Source of the DNA: Paenibacillus albiflavus
GTDB taxonomy: Bacteria > Bacillota > Bacilli > Paenibacillales > NBRC-103111
DNA: 64,000 nucleotides
Assembly: GCF_004344915.1 (NCBI RefSeq)
Contig: NZ_SKFG01000004.1
Span: 219,786 to 283,785, forward strand
Direction: 5' to 3'
Part shown: piece by piece, positions 1 through 6,863 of the stretch
How the letters are laid out: every line of letters begins with the position of its first letter
How positions within the stretch are numbered: the first letter of the stretch is position 1
Made by a program: the position numbers and the translations under genes
The notes under the pieces: model-generated
What the model saw: only the letters and a program-made list of their open reading frames with translations
What the model was told of the DNA's origin: nothing
The model's database searches: none

Positions 1-186
1 CTGTATATTATGACGAAGGGTGGTCCTGATAACGCAAGCAATCTGCTTCTCTTCCATATTTACGAAACCGCATTTAGTTACTGGGATATGGGTAAAGCTT
101 CTGTTCTAACGGTCATTCTTCTTGTGATCCTGCTTGCTATCTCCATCTTTAATTACGCCTATTTGGATAAGCGAATTCATTACTAG
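1..186 (+). CDS. Carbohydrate ABC transporter permease, C-terminal end (truncated by window)
   Basis: Only the last 61 codons are present; the 5' part lies outside the window. The reading frame is open from base 1 and ends in TAG at 184-186. It contains a TKGGP-type motif and a final hydrophobic segment, typical of the C-terminus of MalF/UgpA-type sugar ABC permeases. A second permease begins 16 bases later, so this is the first of a two-permease pair of the inner-membrane channel. The substrate cannot be read from this fragment; the solute-binding protein is probably further upstream. Confidence 0.8.
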   Translation: MYIMTKGGPDNASNLLLFHIYETAFSYWDMGKASVLTVILLVILLAISIFNYAYLDKRIHY

Positions 187-202
187 AAAGGGGCAAGATC
201 AC

Positions 203-1018
203 ATGATGAATAAGATTATAAATCGAATTATTATTGCTGTGTTTGGAATTATTTTTCTTGTCCCGTTAGTGTGGACTATATTTACTTCTTTCACACCTTC
301 TAGTGAAGTGATTACAAGAGAGAATCCGTTTGCTATTGTGAACCCTACCTTCGAGAACTACGTTTCAGCTTGGGATACGATTCCGTTCCTTCAGTATTAT
401 TGGAATACGATCATTATCGTAATCGGGATTCTCGCTGTTCAGTTGTTCACTGTTACACTAGCTGCATATGCTTTTGCGAGACTGAACTTTATCGGACAAA
501 GTGTTATGTTCATCGTCTTTTTGACGCAAATTATGATTCCGCCTGATATTCTGATCTTTCCGAACTATGCCATTATGAAGGAGCTTGGTTTAGTAGATAC
601 GAAGCTGGCCATTATGCTGCCTTATTGGGCTTCAGCCTTCGGTGTATTCTTGCTTCGTCAGACCTTTAAGCAAATTCCAATTGATCTGGACGATGCCTCC
701 AGAGTAGATGGTTGCAGATGGTATCAGACCTTATGGCATGTGTACCTGCCTTCAGCTAAGCCTACCTATATTGCGTTTGGTCTAATTTCAGTTAGTACGC
801 ATTGGAGTAATTTTATGTGGCCACTTGTCGTAACGAATTCAGTTGAAGTGCGTCCGCTTACAGTTGGTATTGCGATATTTGCTCAATCGTTTGAAACGGG
901 TGCGCAGTGGGGAACTGTTACTGCCGCAACGATTCTAGTAATTACACCTCTGCTTGCAGCATTTTTATTTTTCCAAAGACAGTTTGTTGAGAGTTTCATG
1001 CATTCAGGTATTAAGTAG
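203..1018 (+). CDS. Carbohydrate ABC transporter permease (MalG/UgpE type)
   Basis: 271 residues with about six membrane segments. The BPD_transp_1 domain covers the C-terminal two thirds, with an EAA-like loop around DDASRVDGC that contacts the ATPase. The start ATG at 203 (or 206) is preceded by AGAAAGGGG; a more upstream start at 134 would run into the preceding permease and lacks a site. It forms the second half of the channel with the upstream permease, 16 bp away, and is followed 9 bp later by a hydrolase gene, so all three look co-transcribed. CUT1-type sugar or oligosaccharide uptake is likely; the exact sugar is unknown. Confidence 0.88.
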   Translation: MMNKIINRIIIAVFGIIFLVPLVWTIFTSFTPSSEVITRENPFAIVNPTFENYVSAWDTIPFLQYYWNTIIIVIGILAVQLFTVTLAAYAFARLNFIGQSVMFIVFLTQIMIPPDILIFPNYAIMKELGLVDTKLAIMLPYWASAFGVFLLRQTFKQIPIDLDDASRVDGCRWYQTLWHVYLPSAKPTYIAFGLISVSTHWSNFMWPLVVTNSVEVRPLTVGIAIFAQSFETGAQWGTVTAATILVITPLLAAFLFFQRQFVESFMHSGIK

Positions 1019-1027
1019 GGGGCAGTT

Positions 1028-1780
1028 ATGAAAATTACATTGATGGGAACCGCTTGTGCAGCCTCTGGAGTCGAGAGGGACAATACGTATCTATTGATGC
1101 AGATGCAGGAGTCATGCACATTAATTGATGTCGGTGGCAATCCACTCGGTAAATTAAAGAAACTAGGAATTCCAACACATCATGTGAAGCGAGTCGTGCT
1201 TACACATATGCATATAGATCATATTTATGGCTTGCCGTCCCTATTATGGGGAATGTGGATCGATGGAAGAAGAGAACCGCTTGATATTTATTGCGCAGAG
1301 GTTAAGCGTGAATGGCTTGAAGATTGGATATCCAAGCTGCAAATGAATGAATGGACTGCACAATTTGAGGTAAGGATTCATTCGTTTGATTGGGAGCAGC
1401 AGACAGATATTTGGCATGATGAAGAGATATCACTATCTGTATTTCCTAGCAGTCATGGCAGTGCACCAACAGTAGGGATACAAGCAGCCTACAAGGGTAA
1501 GACCATCGTCTATTCGGCAGATTCGACACTGAATCCAAGGTTTAATGAGTATCCCAAGATTGATCTCCTCATTCATGAGGCAACTACAGCTTATCAAGCG
1601 TTAGCAGCCCATAGTTGTCTAGAGGATTTAGTTCATTATTACAAGCTCGAGTTAATCGATCAGCTTGTGCTGGTTCATTTAACGGATAACGAACCTTATG
1701 AAGAGGTTATTAATGGCGTTTCAGCCGAAGCTCGGGCGAAAATAACCGTTGGAACTGACTTAATGACAATCAGTCTATAG
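1028..1780 (+). CDS. MBL-fold metallo-hydrolase (RNase Z-like)
   Basis: 250 residues with the metal-binding motif HMHIDH (HxHxDH) near residue 60, a later SSHGS motif, an SADS motif and a C-terminal HLTDNE, all expected of the two-metal metallo-beta-lactamase fold. The overall layout resembles RNase Z/ElaC-like or phosphodiesterase-like hydrolases. It starts 9 bp after the permease gene behind GGGGGCAG, so it belongs to the sugar transporter operon and may act on a metabolite of the imported compound. That role is inference; the substrate is not recognisable. The glpD promoter overlaps its stop codon. Confidence 0.8.
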   Translation: MKITLMGTACAASGVERDNTYLLMQMQESCTLIDVGGNPLGKLKKLGIPTHHVKRVVLTHMHIDHIYGLPSLLWGMWIDGRREPLDIYCAEVKREWLEDWISKLQMNEWTAQFEVRIHSFDWEQQTDIWHDEEISLSVFPSSHGSAPTVGIQAAYKGKTIVYSADSTLNPRFNEYPKIDLLIHEATTAYQALAAHSCLEDLVHYYKLELIDQLVLVHLTDNEPYEEVINGVSAEARAKITVGTDLMTISL

Positions 1781-1806
1781 ACATTTGTGCTAGTAGCGCA
1801 TATAAT
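1778..1806 (+). promoter_or_regulatory. Sigma-A promoter of the glpD operon
   Basis: TAGACA (1778-1783) and TATAAT (1801-1806) are separated by exactly 17 bp. The -35 box overlaps the stop codon of the preceding hydrolase gene. Predicted start is near 1813, giving a leader of about 170 nt that contains the terminator at 1848-1904. Confidence 0.72.
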
Positions 1807-1847
1807 AGTGCTTAAATTAAATGAGTAAATGGGCGGAGACAATAGAG

Positions 1848-1904
1848 GACCCTTTTGCACAAGATGCACTAGTAGTGTGTATTTCGTTGCGAAAGGGTCT
1901 TTTT
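1848..1904 (+). terminator. Leader terminator of glpD, likely GlpP antitermination target
   Basis: An inverted repeat GACCCTTTTGCA...TTGCGAAAGGGTC (about 12 bp, one G-U) is followed by a T run at 1900-1904. It lies between the promoter at 1778-1806 and the glpD start, so constitutive transcripts would stop here. In Bacillus subtilis GlpP with glycerol-3-phosphate antiterminates at the glpD leader; a glpP gene lies in this same operon. Confidence 0.75.
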
Positions 1905-1981
1905 GTGTACTCAAAATTAGTACTTCACCCCATAAATACGTTTAAATGGATAATTCTTGCATTTAACTTGGAGGCGCAATT

Positions 1982-3640
1982 ATGGAACTTTTTTCTGTTA
2001 AACAACGCATAAATTATTTGCGTAAAATGGCTGAGAGCCAGCTTGATTTGTTCGTCATCGGTGGCGGTATTACAGGTGCGGGTATTGCTTGGGATGCCAG
2101 CGTTCGCGGGATGAAAGTCGGTCTTGTCGAGATGAATGATTTTGCTTCAGGAACAAGCAGCCGTTCAACGAAATTAATTCATGGCGGTCTTCGCTATTTG
2201 AAGCAAGGAGAGGTTAGACTTGTGCAGGAGGTTGGTAGAGAACGTGCCTTGTTGCATAAGAGCACCCCTTATCTGGTTGATCCGATCCCCATGATGCTGC
2301 CGATTTACAAGAAAGGAACATACGGTTATTTGGCAAGTTCAATCGGGCTATATATTTATGATTGGCTTGCAGGAGTCAAAAGAAGTGAACGTCGTAAAAT
2401 GTACGGTCGCTTGCAAACAATTGAACTAGAGCCACTATTTAAGACCGAAGGGCTTAAAGGATCGGGCTATTACTATGAATATCGTACAGACGATTCACGT
2501 CTTACGGTTGAGATCATGAAGACTGCATATAAGCGTGGAGCCATGATTGCTAACTATGCGATGGTGACCGATTTTATCTATAAAGAGAATAAAGTAGTAG
2601 GAGTAAAGGTCCAAGATCGTCTAAGTGGCGAGCAGTTCAATATATATGCGAAGAAAATCGTTAACGCTGCCGGTCCATGGGTCGATGAGCTGCGGAAAAA
2701 AGATAATTCGCTTAAAGGGAAGCATCTGTTGTTAACCAAAGGTATTCACCTAGTCGTTGATGCGAAGCGTCTTCCGATTAAGCAAGCAGCTTATTTTGAC
2801 GTGCCAGATGGTCGTATGATTTTTGCGATTCCTCGTGGAAACAAAACCTATATTGGTACAACAGATACGATCTATAAAGGTGATCCTGAAGATTCACGAA
2901 TTAATAGTGAAGATCGCAAGTACTTGATCGATGCCGTGAATGCGATGTTCCCTTCCGTTAAATTGCAAGAATCCGATATTGAGTCAGGCTGGTCGGGCTT
3001 ACGTCCCCTTGTACATGAAGAAGGCAAGAGTCCATCTGAAGTTTCGCGTAAAGACGAAATGTTCGTGTCAGAGCGTGGCTTAATTACAATTGCTGGAGGC
3101 AAATTGACGGGCTTCCGCAAAATGGCGGAGAAGGTTGTAAATCTCGTTTCTTCTCAGCTTCGGGATGATGAAGGCAGGATTTTCCCACCATGTACAACCG
3201 ATCGTGATTGGATAAGCGGGGGGATTGCACATGATGGCGAAACCTTCGAACAGAACAGAGCACGAATGATCAGTGCGGGCAAACCGTATGGACTTACGGA
3301 AGATCAGGTGCTCGATCTGCTTACACGCTACGGATCGAATATGGAGGAAGTCTATCGTTACTTGCAAGCGATTCAGCAGGATTCTACATCGAACACACCA
3401 CTTATGGACCAAGTGCTCCGTGCAGAGGTGATGTATACGGTAGAGCAGGAGATGACAGTTACAGCTAGCGACTTCCTGCTTAGAAGAACGGGCTGGATTC
3501 TGTTTGATCGGGCCAAGGCTGAACGTGTAACGGAGTCTGTACTATCCATTATGGGACAATTGCTTGCTTGGGATCAGAAAGAAGTGGATGCTCAGCGTGA
3601 AGAAATTGAGAAGCAGCTCCGTCTTGCAATAGGCGAATAA
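1982..3640 (+). CDS. glpD: Aerobic glycerol-3-phosphate dehydrogenase
   Basis: 552 residues, normal length for Gram-positive GlpD. The N-terminal FAD-binding Rossmann motif is VIGGGITGAG, followed by the GTSSRSTKLIHGGLRYL signature and a C-terminal helical domain. It oxidises sn-glycerol 3-phosphate to dihydroxyacetone phosphate at the membrane and passes electrons to quinone. The ATG at 1982 has GGAGGCG in front. It is the first gene of glpD-HAD-glpP, with a leader terminator controlling entry. No glpF or glpK is in the window. Confidence 0.95.
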   Translation: MELFSVKQRINYLRKMAESQLDLFVIGGGITGAGIAWDASVRGMKVGLVEMNDFASGTSSRSTKLIHGGLRYLKQGEVRLVQEVGRERALLHKSTPYLVDPIPMMLPIYKKGTYGYLASSIGLYIYDWLAGVKRSERRKMYGRLQTIELEPLFKTEGLKGSGYYYEYRTDDSRLTVEIMKTAYKRGAMIANYAMVTDFIYKENKVVGVKVQDRLSGEQFNIYAKKIVNAAGPWVDELRKKDNSLKGKHLLLTKGIHLVVDAKRLPIKQAAYFDVPDGRMIFAIPRGNKTYIGTTDTIYKGDPEDSRINSEDRKYLIDAVNAMFPSVKLQESDIESGWSGLRPLVHEEGKSPSEVSRKDEMFVSERGLITIAGGKLTGFRKMAEKVVNLVSSQLRDDEGRIFPPCTTDRDWISGGIAHDGETFEQNRARMISAGKPYGLTEDQVLDLLTRYGSNMEEVYRYLQAIQQDSTSNTPLMDQVLRAEVMYTVEQEMTVTASDFLLRRTGWILFDRAKAERVTESVLSIMGQLLAWDQKEVDAQREEIEKQLRLAIGE

Positions 3641-3672
3641 GATCCTAGAACCGACTTATAGGAGGAATACAA

Positions 3673-4473
3673 GTGAATCAATATTCAGGATATATTTTTG
3701 ATTTAGACGGCACAATTTATTTAGGTGATGAACTTATTCTTGGAGCCAAAGAGACGATCGAATATTTACAGGCGGAAAATAAGAAAATCTTATTCTTAAC
3801 GAACAAAACGATTGACTCTAGAGAAAAATATGTTGCCAAGCTGAATAAGCTTGGCATTCGAGTAGAGCTTGAGAACTTGCTGAATCCAGCGCTAGTAACG
3901 ATTCATTATTTAAAGGCTGAGCACCCTGGTGCGAAGGTCTACGTTATTGGGGAGGATATCTTAAAGCAAGAAATGCTGGATAATGGCATTAAATTTGCAG
4001 GTTCGCCTGCAGAAACAGATGTCGTTGTCGTGTCTTGGGATCGCAATTTCCATTACGATCACTTGGATTTTGCTTATCAATCCATTAAGCGTGGCGCTGC
4101 CGTTATTGCAACTCATCCAGATCGTACATGCCCAATGCCGGGCGGCGATGTTCCGGATTGTGGTGGCATGATGGGGGCAATTGAAGGTACGACAGGTCAG
4201 AAGATCGAGACGATCATGGGTAAGCCTTCGATACTAACTGTGAATACGGCGCTTGCGATTCTAGAGCTAACAGCTGAGGAATGTATGATGGTTGGAGACA
4301 GGCTCGAAACCGATATTAAAATGGGTATTGACGCAGGTATGAGCACAGGGCTAGTGCTTACAGGTATTACAAGTAAAGCAGATGCTGATGTATCAGATAA
4401 GAAACCAACTTATATATTAGATTCAGTTTATGATATTCTTAAATCATCCGTCGTGTGTGATGCTGCTGAATAA
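3673..4473 (+). CDS. HAD-IIA family sugar-phosphate phosphatase (NagD/AraL-like)
   Basis: 266 residues. HAD motif I is FDLDGTIYLG near the N-terminus, motif II is LTNKT, and motif IV is GDRLETDI, with a C2-type cap as in NagD, AraL and phosphoglycolate/glycerol-phosphate phosphatases. The GTG start at 3673 sits behind a perfect TAGGAGGAATAC site. The gene is sandwiched between glpD and glpP, so it may dephosphorylate glycerol-3-phosphate or dihydroxyacetone phosphate and act as an overflow or signal-clearing enzyme; this is inference from position. Confidence 0.85.
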   Translation: MNQYSGYIFDLDGTIYLGDELILGAKETIEYLQAENKKILFLTNKTIDSREKYVAKLNKLGIRVELENLLNPALVTIHYLKAEHPGAKVYVIGEDILKQEMLDNGIKFAGSPAETDVVVVSWDRNFHYDHLDFAYQSIKRGAAVIATHPDRTCPMPGGDVPDCGGMMGAIEGTTGQKIETIMGKPSILTVNTALAILELTAEECMMVGDRLETDIKMGIDAGMSTGLVLTGITSKADADVSDKKPTYILDSVYDILKSSVVCDAAE

Positions 4474-4512
4474 TGTCGAAGCGTGACGGTAATACAACAT
4501 GGGGTGATGATG

Positions 4513-5124
4513 ATGAAGAGTAAATCAGAAAGCTATGATAGACTTGCGTATTGTCTTAAACGTAAACCAGTGATAACGTCCTTGGTGAATAAAGAGGAAC
4601 TACCGACTATTTTGCAGTCTACTTCTAACATCGTGTTTGTTCTTAAAGCGGATATTTTCTCAATTGAGCCAATTGTCGAACAAATAAGGGAAGCGGGTAA
4701 GCTATCATTTATTCATTTTGATTTAATCGATGGAATCGGTAAAGACAAGATGGGTGTTGCATACATGGCCGAGAAGATCGGAATCGATGGAATCGTTACA
4801 ACGAAGAGTTCTATTATTTCAGAAGGCAAAAAACATGGACTAATGACAATTCAGCGACTATTTGTATTCGATTCGGTGTCACTTGACAATGGGATTAAGA
4901 TAACCCAATCATCTCAACCAGATGCCATTGAAGTATTGCCAGGCATGGTTTGTACAAGAATTATTAAGCGAATACATGATGAATTAGATGTACCAGTCAT
5001 TGCAGGAGGTTTAATGGTTGATTTATCGGATCTTGAACTCGCTCTTAAGAGTGGAGCAATCGGTATTTCGACCTCAAGTAAGGAATTGTGGGATTGGCAG
5101 GATGCCAATGTATCGCCCACATAA
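4513..5124 (+). CDS. glpP: Glycerol-3-phosphate responsive antiterminator
   Basis: About 203 residues matching the GlpP family: TIM-barrel-like protein with KPVITSL near the N-terminus, FIHFDLIDGIGKD, a GIVTTKS segment, EVLPGMV, and a C-terminal VIAGGLM and TSSKELW. GlpP binds glycerol-3-phosphate and the glpD leader RNA to prevent termination. Three consecutive ATGs (4507, 4510, 4513) follow GGGGTGATG; 4513 gives the best spacing. It is the third gene of the operon, so it lies downstream of the terminator it should control, which predicts positive feedback. Confidence 0.9.
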   Translation: MKSKSESYDRLAYCLKRKPVITSLVNKEELPTILQSTSNIVFVLKADIFSIEPIVEQIREAGKLSFIHFDLIDGIGKDKMGVAYMAEKIGIDGIVTTKSSIISEGKKHGLMTIQRLFVFDSVSLDNGIKITQSSQPDAIEVLPGMVCTRIIKRIHDELDVPVIAGGLMVDLSDLELALKSGAIGISTSSKELWDWQDANVSPT

Positions 5125-5161
5125 GGCGATAGTAGTTAATTGTAATGGAGGTCATTAGTCG

Positions 5162-5869
5162 ATGATTATTATTGAATTAACCCCTGAGACAATGGTGTTT
5201 CGGTTGATACTAGCTGCTGTATTGGGCGGCATAATTGGCTGGGAGCGAGAGAGGAAGAATAAGCAAGCCGGTTTAAAAACACATCTGCTCGTAGCGGTTG
5301 GTTCAGCTTTGATCATGTTGACCTCTATTTATGGATTTGGCAACGATCTGTTAGATCATAACAATGCTAGATTTGATCCTGCACGTTTAGCTGCCCAAGT
5401 CGTAAGTGGGATTGGATTCTTAGGTGCTGGTGCGATTATAAGAAGATCCAATCATGTGATCTCAGGTTTGACTACCGCCGCGACATTATGGGTTGTGGCA
5501 GCAATGGGCTTAGCAGTGGGAGCCGGATTCTACTGGCCAGCTATCGTAACGATTCTGATCATTATGTTCATCGTTATGATCATTAACAGATTAGAAAGTA
5601 AACTGATTTTATTCAAAAAATACGGCAGTCTGAAGATTGTAATGTCGAATAAACCGCAAGGTGTAGAAATCATCACCTCCTTATTGCAGAAGGAGAATAT
5701 GACGGTCGAGCAAATGGCTGTGAAGGAAGTAACAGAACAAGATACGAACAGTGATATTTATATGGAATTTCGCATCCATACATCCAAACGCAAAGGCATG
5801 CTCGATTTATTTGATCATATTTGGAAGATTGATGGCATTAAAGAAGTGAATATGGACTGGAAAGAATAG
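5162..5869 (+). CDS. MgtC/SapB family membrane protein
   Basis: 235 residues. Four to five membrane segments fill the first 130 residues, including the family motif GGIIGWERERKNKQAGLKTH and GIGFLGAGAII. A soluble ACT-like C-terminal domain follows (about residues 150-235). MgtC-like proteins are linked to Mg2+ limitation and to F-ATPase modulation, but the precise role is unclear. GGAGG lies upstream of the ATG. A strong terminator follows at 5876, so the gene closes its own unit; 37 bp separate it from glpP. Confidence 0.87.
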   Translation: MIIIELTPETMVFRLILAAVLGGIIGWERERKNKQAGLKTHLLVAVGSALIMLTSIYGFGNDLLDHNNARFDPARLAAQVVSGIGFLGAGAIIRRSNHVISGLTTAATLWVVAAMGLAVGAGFYWPAIVTILIIMFIVMIINRLESKLILFKKYGSLKIVMSNKPQGVEIITSLLQKENMTVEQMAVKEVTEQDTNSDIYMEFRIHTSKRKGMLDLFDHIWKIDGIKEVNMDWKE

Positions 5870-5875
5870 AGCATA

Positions 5876-5911
5876 AACCACTCCGCTTATACGGGGTGGT
5901 TTTGTTTTTTT
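5876..5911 (+). terminator. Rho-independent terminator after mgtC-like gene
   Basis: AACCACTCCG (5876-5885) pairs with CGGGGTGGTT (5892-5901), a 10-bp stem with six-base loop, followed by a T-rich tail. Confidence 0.85.
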
Positions 5912-6012
5912 GGAAGAGATTAGGTTGGTCAAATAATTATTCTATTTAAAAATGATAAATTTGGTAGAATAGTCATAGAACGACGACTCTTTTGAGAAGG
6001 GGGTATAGTGTT

Positions 6013-6801
6013 ATGACCATTTTCATTAATCTCGCACCTTATACTTATCAAGTGGACCAATCAGCAGAGCTGCTAGACTGCTGGGATGGTGGAATCGAAC
6101 TTATGATGGACGGTCCGAACTGGCGAGAACCAGTCGATTGGAAGAAAGAGTTTGAACGATTTGCGCATTATAAAGGGCCGATAAGCGTTCATGGTCCCAT
6201 ATGGGAACTGAATTTGGCTACAGATCGGTATCCTGCAATTCGGGAATATTCATATGAGGTATACAAGGAATGCTTAGATTGGTGCGCCCAAATAGGTGCG
6301 CTGCATATGGTGCTGCATCCAAATCTGTATTCGACCCCGCTTTTTGCACGAAAGGCATCACAGCAATATGCGAAAGAGAATTTGAGAAGACTGGGTGAGC
6401 ATGCTGCCAAGCTCAACATTGATTTAGCAGTTGAAAATATCGGTAAGGGTGAGTATGCTCTCTTTAATCAAGAAGAGTTTATTGAACTATTCGATGAAAT
6501 TGAAACGATTAAAGCGCTTGTTGATGTCGGACATGCTCATATGAATGGCTGGGATGTTCCGAAGGTCATTCGCCAGCTTGGACATCGAATAGCTGCCGTT
6601 CACTTGCACGATAACGATGGGGTGAACGATCTACATCAACCAATAGGTCATGGGACCATTCGGTGGGAATTGATCTGGGATGCGCTGAATAGTCTGGAGC
6701 ATTCGTATCGGCCTATTATTGAATATAGCGAAGGTGTTCCGCTTGAGCTTATGCTGAAGCATGGCGCAGACTTGGCAGAAAAGCTTAATACCATTAAATA
6801 A
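6013..6801 (+). CDS. Sugar phosphate isomerase/epimerase family TIM-barrel protein
   Basis: 262 residues of the AP_endonuc_2 (xylose isomerase-like) fold. Metal-ligand motifs are visible: HGPIWEL, LHPN, AVENIG, DVGHAHMNG, HLHDNDG and a final EYSEG. Such proteins isomerise or epimerise sugars, or act in inositol degradation; the substrate cannot be assigned. The ATG at 6013 has AGAAGGGGG nine bases upstream, better than the TTG at 5992. It stands alone between a terminator at 5876 and a bidirectional one at 6804. A TAGAAT -10-like box lies at 5965. Confidence 0.82.
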   Translation: MTIFINLAPYTYQVDQSAELLDCWDGGIELMMDGPNWREPVDWKKEFERFAHYKGPISVHGPIWELNLATDRYPAIREYSYEVYKECLDWCAQIGALHMVLHPNLYSTPLFARKASQQYAKENLRRLGEHAAKLNIDLAVENIGKGEYALFNQEEFIELFDEIETIKALVDVGHAHMNGWDVPKVIRQLGHRIAAVHLHDNDGVNDLHQPIGHGTIRWELIWDALNSLEHSYRPIIEYSEGVPLELMLKHGADLAEKLNTIK

Positions 6802-6803
6802 AT

Positions 6804-6851
6804 AACAAGCTGTCCAGGCGGAAGTATAGAACACTGCTTGGACAGCTTGTT
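6804..6851. terminator. Bidirectional terminator between convergent genes
   Basis: AACAAGCTGTCCA (6804-6816) pairs perfectly with TGGACAGCTTGTT (6839-6851). A T-rich tail follows on the plus strand, and a T-rich stretch follows on the minus strand. It serves the isomerase gene (plus) and the SNF2 gene (minus). Confidence 0.85.
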
Positions 6852-6863
6852 TGTTTCATTTAA

